DNA from: Streptomyces althioticus
GTDB lineage: Bacteria; Actinomycetota; Actinomycetes; Streptomycetales; Streptomycetaceae
Direction of reading: 5' to 3'
NCBI GenBank assembly: GCA_014649355.1
Contig: BMSW01000005.1
Location: forward strand, 1 to 64,000
DNA: 64,000 nt
Position numbers and translations under genes: made by a program. Shown piece after piece: positions 1-9,468 of this stretch (the first letter of the stretch is position 1; each line of letters opens with the position of its first letter). Under the pieces are notes generated by a model. The model did no database searches. It was not told where the DNA came from and was given only the letters and a program-made list of their open reading frames with translations.

Positions 1-2
1 AC

Positions 3-533
3 CTCCAGCCCGGCCAGTGGCTCCGAACGAGCGCCGGCACGCACGTCCAGATCACCGCGATCGAACGCTGGACGAGCCTTGGCGCAACAGTCCACAACCT
101 CACCGTCGGCAACACCCACACGTACTACGTGCTCGCGGAGGCCACGCCGGTCCTGGTTCACAACTGTCCGGCCAGGGGTGGCGCGACGCCTGGTCAGATC
201 GGAGATCGAGGAGTCGATCAACTGGAAAGTGACGTAGTGGCCCAAGGGCACACTGTGGTGGGGCGAGAAGTCCATGCTCGTATACCGGGTACTAGGCACG
301 CGAAGGGCAACTACCGCAAGTATGACCTGGTCACGATGAAAGACGGTTACATCTACCTGCACGAATCAAAGAATGGGCCCGGTGCTAATTACGAACCACA
401 CCAAAAGGCAATGGATGATCTCTTCACGGAGACGGGATTGATCCTCTATGGCCGGTACGCGAGGCGAGGAGGCATCGCCGGGTACCTGGACCCATCACGA
501 TTCGTGATCAACGTCGTCCATCAAGACGTATGA
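3..533 (+). CDS. C-terminal end of a polymorphic toxin (HINT remnant plus nuclease-like toxin tip), 5' truncated by the window
   Basis: The frame is open from the window edge to a TGA at 531-533, so this is the last 176 residues of a larger protein. The first ~57 residues look like the end of a pretoxin HINT domain: a Thr/His-rich stretch (TVGNTHTYYVLA) and a terminal VHNC, where such domains normally cut off their toxin. The remaining ~119 residues hold YDLV followed by YLHESKNG, a D...ExK arrangement like that of PD-(D/E)xK nucleases, so a DNase or RNase tip is likely (inference). G+C is visibly lower than in the rest of the window, as is usual for exchanged toxin tips. The next gene downstream is a probable immunity protein. 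The N-terminal RHS/secretion part lies outside the window. Confidence 0.7.
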   Translation, partial: LQPGQWLRTSAGTHVQITAIERWTSLGATVHNLTVGNTHTYYVLAEATPVLVHNCPARGGATPGQIGDRGVDQLESDVVAQGHTVVGREVHARIPGTRHAKGNYRKYDLVTMKDGYIYLHESKNGPGANYEPHQKAMDDLFTETGLILYGRYARRGGIAGYLDPSRFVINVVHQDV

Positions 534-621
534 TGTCGCAGCGCACGCACACCCACGCTCCCTGCAGGGTCATGCCGGGGCCAAGGCGTGCACTTCTCCC
601 CTGGCCGCGGAGGTTGCCGCA

Positions 622-1254
622 GTGAAAAAGTCTGAGGTTTTCAAAGAGATTGCCAGCGCGATGAAGGCCGTCGGCTTCAGACGACGGGCTTCCAACTACG
701 AGTACGTGCTGGATCTCGGGCATGGTTTCGAGGGGTGGTGCTCCTTCGCGGATCACGCCAAGCGTGGGAGCAGCAACCTGCTGGTGGCGACCTTTGCCGG
801 AGTCCGCTGCTCAGCCGTCGAAGAACGTATTGCACGATGGTGCGGCGACGTCGTGCCTGGTTGGGATGGACGGAGCTACGTGGCCACGGTATCGGCAAAC
901 GTCGGCTACCTCAGGCCTGAAGCGCAGTGGTTGGAGCACCCCGTCGACTTGACCGGTGATGCGCCGGCCGAAAGCGCCCAGAGGAACATGCAGGATGTCA
1001 CCGGCATCGCCCTCGAGTTCTTGCGTCGGACAGCCTCGTACCAGGGTGTGACGCAGGCCCTGATCACCGTGAAGGGGCAGATGCCTGATCGCCAAATCGA
1101 AAGACTTCCCCTCACATATGCACTGCAAGGGGAGTACGAGAAGGCTCAGCACCACCTCAGCTTTATGCGAAAACTGGTGGACGACGAATCGTACCTGGCA
1201 CCGCGATATCTACGTTACTTGGCTGGGTTCGAGGAAGAATTCCTGTCTATCTGA
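622..1254 (+). CDS. Probable immunity protein of the upstream toxin (hypothetical, 210 aa)
   Basis: GTG start with GGAGG about 8 nt upstream. The product is a soluble 210-residue protein without signal peptide or membrane segment. The N-terminus (FKEIASAMKAVGFRRRASNYEYVLDLG) resembles the opening of DUF4304-type proteins, which often occur as immunity proteins; that is family memory, not a search. The position is the main argument: same strand, 88 bp after a polymorphic-toxin tip, sharing its low G+C, and followed by ordinary chromosomal genes on the other strand. The expected role is to bind and block the nuclease tip in the cytoplasm. No catalytic motif is visible. Confidence 0.5.
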   Translation: MKKSEVFKEIASAMKAVGFRRRASNYEYVLDLGHGFEGWCSFADHAKRGSSNLLVATFAGVRCSAVEERIARWCGDVVPGWDGRSYVATVSANVGYLRPEAQWLEHPVDLTGDAPAESAQRNMQDVTGIALEFLRRTASYQGVTQALITVKGQMPDRQIERLPLTYALQGEYEKAQHHLSFMRKLVDDESYLAPRYLRYLAGFEEEFLSI

Positions 1255-1352
1255 TCGGCTCGCTTCTCGCCGAGGTGGCGGGTGGAGCGCGAGGACTGCT
1301 TCACAGGTCACCTGGGCCGGGCCGGAGTCCGGCCCAGGCCTGCCGGCCGACG

Positions 1353-1832
1353 TCAGTCGAACACGAACGGCCCCGGCGCCTGTGGCCCCGTCGCCGTGCA
1401 GGTGATCGTGATGAAGCCGAAGGCCGTCACCTTGAGGGTGCCGCCGTAGGCCTCCAGGGTGTCGCCGGAGGCGACCGTGCCGGGGAGGGGGCCCACCTCG
1501 AGGGCGTCGCCCGTGGACATCGCCGGGTTCTTCGTGCCCTTGAAGGCGACCGTGCCGCCGTCCGGCTTGACCAGCGTCAGTTCCGAGACCAGGGAGTCCT
1601 GGCCGAGGGAGACCGGCGCGGTGACCGACGAGGTGTTGAGCGTGATCGTCGCGGCCGTGCCGTCCTGCGTGGCCGTGAGGGTGGCGTCACCGCCGCCGTA
1701 GCTGCCGCAGTCGGCGTTGACGGTCGCCGTTCCGGGGTCGACGGCGGCGGCGGTGGGGGCGAACGCCAGGCCGCAGACGGCCAGTGCGCCCGCGGCCAGG
1801 GACAGACCTGTTCCGAGTCGCTTGCCTCTCAT
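1353..1832 (-). CDS. Small secreted protein of unknown function (159 aa)
   Basis: A classical signal peptide covers residues 1-30: basic start (MRGKR), hydrophobic core and an APTAAA cleavage region before VDPG. The mature ~129 residues are Thr/Gly/Ala rich, predicted mostly beta, and contain two cysteines (NADCGSY and TITCTAT) that could form one disulfide. Such small beta proteins are common in Streptomyces secretomes; no enzymatic motif is seen. It stands alone, facing away from the toxin/immunity pair, with a GGGA-type ribosome site about 9 nt before the ATG. Confidence 0.6.
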   Translation of the reverse strand: MRGKRLGTGLSLAAGALAVCGLAFAPTAAAVDPGTATVNADCGSYGGGDATLTATQDGTAATITLNTSSVTAPVSLGQDSLVSELTLVKPDGGTVAFKGTKNPAMSTGDALEVGPLPGTVASGDTLEAYGGTLKVTAFGFITITCTATGPQAPGPFVFD

Positions 1833-1975
1833 GGATTCCGGTCCCTTTCGTGTGGGGGGCAGTTGGGGGTCCGGACCCGCTGCGTGTCCATTGATGCGCG
1901 GGAGGCGCCGCGCGACAAGGTGGAGATCTGGCCTAACTACCGGAGGTAACAGCGGTGGGGTACGGGCGGGACGGT

Positions 1976-2329
1976 TCAGCCCGCCGTGACCGTCTCCCGC
2001 ACCGTGCCGTCCGGCCCGGCCACCAGCACCGGCGTCTCCGCGCCGCCCAGGTCCCGTACGGCAGCGCGGTCCTCCGCGGAGGCCGACTCCGCGGACGTCA
2101 CCACCGCGGCCGCCTCCAGCGAGGTCGCGCCGGACGCCACCGCCATCGCCACCGCCGTACGCAGCGCGCTGAGCTGCAGCGAGTCCAGGGCGACGGTGCC
2201 CGCGGCGTACGTACGGCCGGTCTCGTCGCGTACGGCCGCGCCCTCGGGCACACCGTTGCGGGCCCGGACGGAGCGGGCCAGGGTGACGATCTTGCGGTCC
2301 TCGGGGTCGAGGTCGGGAATCTCGGTCAT
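1976..2329 (-). CDS. Cytidine-deaminase-like protein lacking the zinc site (117 aa)
   Basis: The protein keeps the cytidine-deaminase outline: a variable strand (AAVRDETGRTYAAGTV), then a helix (LQLSALRTAVAMAVASGA) where active enzymes carry the zinc-binding CAE/HAE, then a strand ending AAAVVTS. Neither the (C/H)AE triad nor the PCxxC motif is present, so deamination is not expected. Actinobacteria carry such a short degenerate homologue near era, ybeY and phoH (established gene order), and the same set lies just upstream here. It probably has a structural or regulatory role (inference). There is no Shine-Dalgarno sequence; a TATGCT hexamer sits 6 nt before the ATG, suggesting a leaderless mRNA. 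Confidence 0.7.
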   Translation of the reverse strand: MTEIPDLDPEDRKIVTLARSVRARNGVPEGAAVRDETGRTYAAGTVALDSLQLSALRTAVAMAVASGATSLEAAAVVTSAESASAEDRAAVRDLGGAETPVLVAGPDGTVRETVTAG

Positions 2330-2335
2330 GATCCG

Positions 2336-2341
2336 AGCATA
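2336..2341 (-). promoter_or_regulatory. Candidate -10 hexamer for a leaderless mRNA of the deaminase-like gene
   Basis: On the minus strand TATGCT is followed by 6 nt and the ATG at 2329. That spacing puts the transcription start at or next to the start codon. No good -35 was identified. Confidence 0.4.
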
Positions 2342-2366
2342 CGGAGCCCGCCCGTCACCGACCCGC

Positions 2367-3266
2367 TCACCCCGCCACCGGGTACATCGCCCCCCGCCGG
2401 CCCTCCGGCGAGGCCAGCCACTCCAGCTTCGCCGCGGTGTCCGCCTCGTCGAGCGGGGTGTGCAGCACGATGGTCAGGTCGGGCCGGGCCGGCACCCGCA
2501 GGGCCGTCGACTCCAGGCTGAGCAGCCCGACCAGGGGATGGTCGAGCTCCTTGCGGATCTGCCCGGCGTCCTCGATGTCCCGCTGCTCCCACAGCGCCGC
2601 GAACTTGGCACTGGCCTTCTTCAGGTCCGCGAGCACCTGCTGGAAGCCCTCGTCGTCCGGGTTGGCCGCGCAGGCGGCACGGAAGTGGGCGACGACCGTG
2701 CGCGCGTTCTGCTCCCAGGTGCGGGCGCGGGAGCGGTACAGCGGGTCGGTGAAGTAGTCGATGACGCAGTTCCACGTCGTCCCGGGCCGCATCCCCAGCA
2801 CCGCCGCAGCCGCGTCGTTGTACAGCACGCAGTTGTAGTACCGGTCCATGATGTGCGCCGGATACGGCATCCACGTGTCGATCAGCCGCCGCAGCCCCTC
2901 GCACATGTCCCGGTTCGCCGGCTCCACCTCGGCGGCGGGCGGGTTCAGCCCGGCCAGCACGTACAGGTGGCGGCGCTCGGCGTTGCTGAGCCGCAGCACC
3001 CGGCCGACCGAGTCCAGGACCTGCGGGGAGACGGAGATGTCACGGCCCTGCTCCAGCCACTGGTACCAGGACGCGCCCACCCCGGCCAGCACGGCCACCT
3101 CCTCGCGGCGCAGCCCCGGCGTCCGGCGACGCGCCCCGCCCTCCGGCAGGCCGACCTCGGCCGGGGAGACCCGGGCCCGCCGGCTCATCAGGAACTCCCG
3201 CAGCTCGCTGCGGCGACGGTCCCGGCCCGACGACGCGCCCTGCGCCCTCGTGATCACATCCGGCAC
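2367..3266 (-). CDS. XRE-family regulator with MmyB-type ligand domain (299 aa)
   Basis: Residues ~18-90 form an HTH_31/XRE DNA-binding domain (RREEVAVLAGVGASWYQWLEQG is the helix-turn-helix core). Residues ~100-260 match the MmyB-like ligand-binding domain found after it in many Streptomyces regulators (WMPYPAHIMDRYYNCVLYND, then ALWEQRDIED). The GTG at 3266 is chosen because GGGGGGAG lies 7 nt upstream; the frame stays open further, but that would run into the divergent promoter. It is transcribed divergently from the MFS exporter with about 110 bp between, containing an inverted repeat at 3302-3320. It therefore probably controls that exporter and itself. The ligand is unknown. Confidence 0.85.
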   Translation of the reverse strand: MPDVITRAQGASSGRDRRRSELREFLMSRRARVSPAEVGLPEGGARRRTPGLRREEVAVLAGVGASWYQWLEQGRDISVSPQVLDSVGRVLRLSNAERRHLYVLAGLNPPAAEVEPANRDMCEGLRRLIDTWMPYPAHIMDRYYNCVLYNDAAAAVLGMRPGTTWNCVIDYFTDPLYRSRARTWEQNARTVVAHFRAACAANPDDEGFQQVLADLKKASAKFAALWEQRDIEDAGQIRKELDHPLVGLLSLESTALRVPARPDLTIVLHTPLDEADTAAKLEWLASPEGRRGAMYPVAG

Positions 3267-3301
3267 GTACGCACTCCCCCCGTGACGAACCCGCTGACGA
3301 C

Positions 3302-3320
3302 GGTGCCTGGTGGTGGCACC
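3302..3320. promoter_or_regulatory. Inverted repeat, candidate operator of the XRE regulator
   Basis: GGTGCC and GGCACC form perfect half-sites separated by 7 nt (TGGTGGT), in the gap between the divergent XRE and MFS genes. Location and symmetry suggest an operator for the XRE protein; binding is inferred. Confidence 0.4.
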
Positions 3321-3375
3321 ACCAGAACAATCCGTGGCTCCCCACAACTATTCCGGGGGCCCGAGGCTCCTGTCC

Positions 3376-4821
3376 ATGGCGATCGACACCACCCCGACCC
3401 CCGTGGCCGAACGGCGGACCGCCGCCCGGCTCTCGACACGCGACCGGCTCGTCCTGTTCGTGCTCTGCGCGGCCCAGTTCATGGTCGCGCTCGACTTCTC
3501 CGTCCTGAACGTCGCCCTGCCCGTGCTCGGCGCGGACCTCGGCATGAGCACCTCCGCCCTCCAGTGGGCGGTCACCGCGTTCGCCCTGCCGTCCGGCGGG
3601 TTCCTGCTGCTCTTCGGCCGCATCGGCGACCTCTACGGCCGCCGTCGGCTCTTCCTCTGCGGCCTCGCCCTCTTCGGCGCCGCCTCCCTCCTCGCCACCC
3701 TCGCCTGGGACCCGGCCTCCTTCCTCACCGGACGCGCCCTGCAAGGGCTCGGCGCGGCGGCCATCGTCCCGACCGGCATGTCCCTGCTGACGACGACCTT
3801 CCCGGAGGGCCCCGCCCGCGACCGCGCCCTCGGCATCTCCGGCACGCTGCTCTCGCTCGGCTTCACCGTCGGCATGGTGGCCGGCGGCGTCCTGACCGAC
3901 CTGCTGAGCTGGCGCTCCACGATGGGCCTGCTCGCCCTGTTCGCCCTGGTCGTGCTGCCGTTGGCCCCACGCCTGCTGCCCGAGTCGCGGACCCCGGAGC
4001 GGCCCCGGCTGGACGTCCCCGGCGCGGTCGCCGTCACCGGCGGCCTGCTCGCCCTCATCTACGCCCTGACCACGGCCGCCGAGCACGGCTTCGGCCGTAT
4101 CGACGTCCTCGTCGCCCTCGTCGCGGGTCTGGTGCTCCTGGCCGCCTTCGTGGCCGTCGAGTCCCGCACCTCGGCGCCGCTGGTCTCGCTGCCGATGCTG
4201 CGCCGCCGCACGGTTGCTTGGGGCAACCTGGGCGGTCTTGTCACCTTCTCGATGATGTCGACGGTGGTCTTCGTCCTGACCCTGTACCTGCAGGAGGTTC
4301 TGGGTCTGGGCGCCTTCGAGACCGGTCTGGTCTTCGGGGTGCAGGGCGTGCTGTCCGTGGTGGCCGGCTCCTGCGCGCCCCGCGTCATCGGCCGCTTCGG
4401 CGCCCGCCGCACCCTCGTCGGCGCGCTCGCCGGGCAGGGGGCCGTCGGGCTGTCGCTGCTGGCGCTGGGTGAAGGAGGCTGGTCGGTGGTCCTCGCCACC
4501 GCCGCCGTGTCCCTGGCCAGCATGTGCCACCTCGGCGCGATCATCTCCTACGGCCTGACCGTCACCTCCGGCGTCCCCGACGAGGAGCAGGGCCTGGCGA
4601 CCGGCCTGGTCACCTCCACCCAGCAGGTGGGCATCACGGTCGGCATCCCGCTCCTCGGCGTGCTGGCCACCACAGCGACCGACCTGCGGACCGGCGTCCA
4701 CACGGTGCTGGTCCTGGACGCGGTGATCGTGCTGGCGGCCGCCGTGCTGGTCGCGGTGGGGCTGCGGGTGGCCCGGGCGGAATCAGGGGCGGTCGAGGCG
4801 GAGACGGTCGGCACGCGGTAG
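3376..4821 (+). CDS. MFS drug:H+ antiporter, DHA2 (EmrB/QacA) type (481 aa)
   Basis: Residues 25 onward give regularly spaced hydrophobic segments consistent with 14 membrane helices. Motif A is clear between TM2 and TM3 (GRIGDLYGRRR) and motif D1-like residues lie in TM1 (ALDFSVLNVALP). Length fits the DHA2 family, which exports drugs and other amphipathic compounds in exchange for protons across the cell membrane. The ATG at 3376 (MAIDTTPTP) is preferred to the GTG at 3310, which would add a non-conserved tail within the divergent promoter. The neighbouring XRE regulator is the likely controller. Its last 39 bp overlap the end of the convergent MmcQ-like gene. Substrate cannot be told from sequence. 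Confidence 0.9.
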   Translation: MAIDTTPTPVAERRTAARLSTRDRLVLFVLCAAQFMVALDFSVLNVALPVLGADLGMSTSALQWAVTAFALPSGGFLLLFGRIGDLYGRRRLFLCGLALFGAASLLATLAWDPASFLTGRALQGLGAAAIVPTGMSLLTTTFPEGPARDRALGISGTLLSLGFTVGMVAGGVLTDLLSWRSTMGLLALFALVVLPLAPRLLPESRTPERPRLDVPGAVAVTGGLLALIYALTTAAEHGFGRIDVLVALVAGLVLLAAFVAVESRTSAPLVSLPMLRRRTVAWGNLGGLVTFSMMSTVVFVLTLYLQEVLGLGAFETGLVFGVQGVLSVVAGSCAPRVIGRFGARRTLVGALAGQGAVGLSLLALGEGGWSVVLATAAVSLASMCHLGAIISYGLTVTSGVPDEEQGLATGLVTSTQQVGITVGIPLLGVLATTATDLRTGVHTVLVLDAVIVLAAAVLVAVGLRVARAESGAVEAETVGTR

Positions 4822-5151
4822 GCCGGCCACGACGAGGTCGTACGAGTCCTCCACGAGCTCCCGGACGAGGCGGTCCGGGAGCTCGCCGGGGCCGCCGGAC
4901 ACCGTCACCGTGTTCCAGTGCCGCTTGTTCATGTGCCAGCCCGGGGCGATCAGGTCCGGGTGGTCGGCGCGGAGGCGGATCGCGTCGTCCGGGTCGCACT
5001 TGAGGTTGATCTTCAACGGGCGCGCGTCCAGGTTCGTCAGGGCGAACATCCTGCCCAGCACTTTGAAGACCGAGGTCTCCGGGTTGAAGGGGAACTCCTC
5101 CACCGCCGCGTTGAAGGACAGGCACAGGGCGCGCAGCCGCTCCGGGGTCAT
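4783..5151 (-). CDS. MmcQ/YjbR family DNA-binding-fold protein (122 aa)
   Basis: The protein has the CyaY/YjbR fold signature: an N-terminal helix, [21 protein letters not shown], the strand [14 protein letters not shown], then [12 protein letters not shown] and a C-terminal helix with EDSYDLVV. Family members are small, double-wing proteins of unclear biochemical role; MmcQ is the usual annotation. ATG at 5151 overlaps the TGA of the corC-like gene (ATGA), so translation is coupled and the gene is the last of the phoH-ybeY-corC run. The 3' end overlaps that of the convergent MFS gene by 39 bp, which is unusual and may reflect insertion of the XRE-MFS pair. Confidence 0.85.
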   Translation of the reverse strand: MTPERLRALCLSFNAAVEEFPFNPETSVFKVLGRMFALTNLDARPLKINLKCDPDDAIRLRADHPDLIAPGWHMNKRHWNTVTVSGGPGELPDRLVRELVEDSYDLVVAGLPRADRLRLDRP

Positions 5152-6458
5152 TCCTCCGGCTCCTCCTCGCCGGCCGGCGGCTTCGCCGGGCCCACGGGCT
5201 CCACCAGCACCGTCACGATCTTGTTCCGGCGTCCGGCCGCGGCCTCCGCCGTCAGCCGCAGCTCGCGGCCGTCCGGCAGTTCGACGACCGAGGACGCGCC
5301 CGCGATCGGCACCCGGCCCAGCCGCTTGGCGAGCAGCCCGCCGACGGTCTCCACGTCCTCGTCGTCGAACTCCTCCAGGCCGTACAGCTCGCCGAGGTCC
5401 GTGATGTCGAGGCGCGCGGTGACCCGGTGGCGGCCCTCGCCGAGGTCCTCGACCGGGGGCAGTTCGCGGTCGTACTCGTCGGTGATCTCGCCGACGATCT
5501 CCTCGAGGATGTCCTCGATGGTGACGATGCCCGCGGTGCCGCCGTACTCGTCGACGGCGACGGCGACGTGGTTGCGCTCCTTCTGCATCTCGCGCAGCAG
5601 GTCGCCGGCGTTCTTGGTGTCGGGCACGAAGAACACGGGCCGCATCGCCGTCGACACCAGGTCGTTCTCCGCGTCGCGGCTGATGTGCGTCTTGCGGGCC
5701 AGGTCCTTCAGATAGACGATGCCGACGATGTCGTCCTCGCTCTCGCCGGTCACCGGGATGCGGGAAAACCCGGAGCGCAGGGCGAGGGTGAGGGCCTGCC
5801 GGATGGTCTTGTACCGCTCGATGACCACCAGGTCGGTGCGCGGCACCATGACCTCCCGCACCAGCGTGTCGCCCAGCTCGAAGACGGAGTGCACCATGCG
5901 GCGCTCCTCGTCCTCGATGAGCGACTCGGCCTCCGCGAGGTCCACCAGCGCCCGCAGCTCCGCCTCGGAGGCGAACGGGCCGTGCCGGAAGCCCTTGCCG
6001 GGCGTGAGGGCGTTGCCGATGAGGATCAGCAGCGAGGGGATCGGGCCCATGATCCGCGCGAGCGGCACCAGCACGTAGGCGGCGACCGTGGCCGTGTTCA
6101 GCGGGTGCTGCCGGCCGATGGTGCGCGGGGAGACGCCGACGGCGACGTACGACACGAGGACCATGATGGCGATGGCGATCAGCAGCGCCTCGGCGGTGCC
6201 GTCGAACTCGCGGACGCTGCCGTAGGTGATCAGCGAGGCGGCGGACATCTCGCAGATGATGCGGACCAGCAGCGCCACGTTGAGGTAGCGGGTGGGGTCG
6301 GCGGCGATCCGGGAGAGCTTGGCGCTGCCCCGGCGGCCCGACCGTACGGCCTCCTCGGCGCGGAAGCTGGAGACGCGCGCGATGCCGGCCTCCGCGCAGG
6401 CGGCGAGCCAGGCGACGACGACGAGCGCCAGCGCCCCCAGGACGAGTTGGGCGCTCAT
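5148..6458 (-). CDS. CorC/HlyC-type CNNM membrane protein with CBS pair (436 aa)
   Basis: The order is an N-terminal CNNM/DUF21 membrane domain (~1-170), a CBS-domain pair (~195-320, including [10 protein letters not shown] and [16 protein letters not shown]) and a C-terminal CorC_HlyC domain (~340-420). Family members are cation (Mg2+/Co2+) transport or homeostasis proteins of the cytoplasmic membrane; the old name hemolysin is misleading. The ATG at 6458 overlaps the ybeY stop (ATGA) and is followed by an ATGA junction with the mmcQ-like gene. The ybeY-corC neighbourhood is conserved across bacteria and may link Mg2+ supply to ribosome maturation (inference). Confidence 0.9.
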   Translation of the reverse strand: MSAQLVLGALALVVVAWLAACAEAGIARVSSFRAEEAVRSGRRGSAKLSRIAADPTRYLNVALLVRIICEMSAASLITYGSVREFDGTAEALLIAIAIMVLVSYVAVGVSPRTIGRQHPLNTATVAAYVLVPLARIMGPIPSLLILIGNALTPGKGFRHGPFASEAELRALVDLAEAESLIEDEERRMVHSVFELGDTLVREVMVPRTDLVVIERYKTIRQALTLALRSGFSRIPVTGESEDDIVGIVYLKDLARKTHISRDAENDLVSTAMRPVFFVPDTKNAGDLLREMQKERNHVAVAVDEYGGTAGIVTIEDILEEIVGEITDEYDRELPPVEDLGEGRHRVTARLDITDLGELYGLEEFDDEDVETVGGLLAKRLGRVPIAGASSVVELPDGRELRLTAEAAAGRRNKIVTVLVEPVGPAKPPAGEEEPEE

Positions 6459-6952
6459 GAGACGGTCGGGGCCGGAGAGGGGCCGGTGAGGCCCTTCTCC
6501 GCGCGCCAGCCGTCCACGATGGCCGCCTGGAGGCCGAACATCTCTGCCTTCTCGTCCGGCTCCTCGTGGTCGTAGCCGAGCAGGTGCAGCACACCGTGGA
6601 CGGTGAGCAGCTGGAGCTCCTCGTCCATGGTGTGCCGCGTCGGTGCTTCCTCGCCCTGCTTGGCGGCGACCTCGGGGCAGAGCACGATGTCGCCGAGGAG
6701 TCCCTGCGGGGGCTCGTCGTCGTCCTTGGACGGGGGCCGCAGCTCGTCCATGGGGAACGACATGACGTCCGTGGGCCCGGGCAGGTCCATCCACTGGATG
6801 TGCAGCTGCTCCATGGCGCCCGCGTCCACCACGATCACCGAGAGCTCGGAGAGCGGGTGGATGCGCATCCGGGCCAGTGCGTAACGGGCGATGTCGAGGA
6901 TCGCCTGTTCGTCGACCTCGGTGCCGGACTCGTTGTTGACGTCGATCGACAT
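6455..6952 (-). CDS. ybeY: Endoribonuclease YbeY (165 aa)
   Basis: The zinc motif H119-GVL-H123-LLGYD-H129 is intact, the hallmark of YbeY, a metal-dependent RNase that acts in 16S rRNA 3'-end maturation and 70S ribosome quality control. The conserved arginine-containing N-terminal region and the DVMSFPMDE loop are also present. Length is typical for the family. The gene lies 12 bp after phoH and is coupled by ATGA overlap to the corC-like gene, the standard actinobacterial arrangement. A C-terminal tail after the zinc site is short and non-conserved. Confidence 0.95.
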   Translation of the reverse strand: MSIDVNNESGTEVDEQAILDIARYALARMRIHPLSELSVIVVDAGAMEQLHIQWMDLPGPTDVMSFPMDELRPPSKDDDEPPQGLLGDIVLCPEVAAKQGEEAPTRHTMDEELQLLTVHGVLHLLGYDHEEPDEKAEMFGLQAAIVDGWRAEKGLTGPSPAPTVS

Positions 6953-6964
6953 CTGGTGCTCGGT

Positions 6965-8035
<1,071 letters not shown>

Positions 8036-8227
8036 GGGCCGGCTCTGAGGCCTGCGGTTCCTCCTCGTCACGGCCGCGCAGCTGAGGGCGGCCTCGCGAC
8101 TCCCAGGGTACGACGGCGGGGTGACAAGCCCGTAGGCCTTTTATCCGACCGGGTGCGTGACCTCTGTTCGCCCTCTTCCCCACCTGCGCCGTCGTACGCC
8201 CCCGCGTCCGGCGGAAGGCGCGGGGCG

Positions 8228-9373
8228 TCACGCCGACCTGCGGAACCCGATCGTCGGGACGGCCCGCCGCAGCGGCCACGGCCGCGCCGCCTCCTCCGGG
8301 ACCAGCCCCGTCAGGAAGCCGTAGCGGCGCAGCGCGGAGGGCTCCTGGCTCTCGACCGACTGCACCCTGCGCCACCACCCGGCGATCTCCGCCCAGCCCG
8401 GCGCGGACAGCGAGCCGCCGAACTCCTGGACGGACAGCGCGGCCGTGAGCCCGGCGAAGGCGAGCCGGTCGGCCAGCGGCCAGCCCGCCAGCGAGCCCGT
8501 GACGAACCCGGCGACGAACACGTCCCCCGCACCGGTCGGGTCCAGCGCCTCCACCTCGATCGCCGGGACCGACGCGGTCTCCCCCGTCCGCCGGTCCACC
8601 GCGTACGCGCCCTCCGCGCCCAGCGTGACCACGACGACCGGCACATGCTCGGCGAGGGCGTGGGCGGCGGCGCGCGGGGTGTCCGTGCCGGTGTAGCGCA
8701 TGGCCTCGGCCGCGTTCGGCAGGAAGGCCTCGCAGTGCCGCAGGTCGTGCAGCCCGGCCAGGTCCCACGCGCCGGTGTCGTCCCAGCCGACGTCGCCGAA
8801 GATCCGGGTGCCCTTGCGGGCGGCCTGGGCGATCCAGGGGGCGCTGCGGCCGGGGGTGAGGGAGGCGACGGCGGCGCGGGCGCGGGGCGGGCAGTCGGGC
8901 GCCGGCTCCTCGGGGGGCGGTTCGTGGCCGTGGGAGACCATCGTGCGCTCCCCCTCGTACGCCATGGAGACGGTGACCGGGGAGTGCCAGCCGGGGACCG
9001 TGCGGGACGGGGAGAGGTCGATGCCCTCGCCCTGCTCCAGCGCGTCCCAGCAGTACTCGCCGTAGTGGTCGTCGCCGAAGGCCGCCGCGAGGGACGTGCG
9101 CAGGCCGAGGCGGGCCAGGGCGGTGGCCATGTTGGCCACGCCGCCCGGGCTCGACCCCATGCCGCGCGCCCAGGTCTCGGTGCCGCGCACGGGGGCGCAG
9201 TCGAGCCCGGTGAAGACGATGTCGAGGAAGACGGTGCCGGTCAGGTAGACGTCGCAGGCCGGGTCGCCCGGGCCGCGCAGGGCGGCGAGCGGGTCGATCT
9301 GGGCCGGGCAGGGCGGTCCCGCGACGGGTTCCCTCCCGGCTCTCCCGCCGTTCCTCTTCCCGGTGGACGCCAT
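8228..9373 (-). CDS. PfkB-family carbohydrate kinase (381 aa)
   Basis: Both PfkB signatures are visible: an N-terminal GG motif (GSSPGGVANMATALARLG, ~75-92) and the C-terminal DPTGAGDVFVAGF, in which the Asp is the catalytic base and GAGD forms the anion hole. Length is slightly above the 300-350 usual for the family because of an N-terminal ~35-residue tail. The substrate is a sugar, sugar acid or nucleoside. Its position, 95 bp after glucarate dehydratase on the same strand, suggests a 2-keto-3-deoxy sugar acid or related intermediate (inference). A GGGAG ribosome site lies about 9 nt upstream of ATG 9373. Confidence 0.85.
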   Translation of the reverse strand: MASTGKRNGGRAGREPVAGPPCPAQIDPLAALRGPGDPACDVYLTGTVFLDIVFTGLDCAPVRGTETWARGMGSSPGGVANMATALARLGLRTSLAAAFGDDHYGEYCWDALEQGEGIDLSPSRTVPGWHSPVTVSMAYEGERTMVSHGHEPPPEEPAPDCPPRARAAVASLTPGRSAPWIAQAARKGTRIFGDVGWDDTGAWDLAGLHDLRHCEAFLPNAAEAMRYTGTDTPRAAAHALAEHVPVVVVTLGAEGAYAVDRRTGETASVPAIEVEALDPTGAGDVFVAGFVTGSLAGWPLADRLAFAGLTAALSVQEFGGSLSAPGWAEIAGWWRRVQSVESQEPSALRRYGFLTGLVPEEAARPWPLRRAVPTIGFRRSA

Positions 9374-9468
9374 CTCGGTGCGCTCCCTGACGTGGTGCGG
9401 TTTCAGCCAGTGTGCACCACACCGCCGACAGGGAGGCGGCCGTCAGGCCGTGCCGTGTGCCGGACCGG

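Noticed and set aside
1986..4472. An 828-aa plus-strand frame over the deaminase-like and XRE genes
   Set aside because: It crosses two well-supported minus-strand genes, and the composition is Pro/Arg/His noise without domains.
3040..4701. A 553-aa frame antisense to the MFS gene
   Set aside because: It is the complement of a membrane-protein gene, with low-complexity Gly/Glu/His/Arg composition typical of shadow frames in high-G+C DNA.
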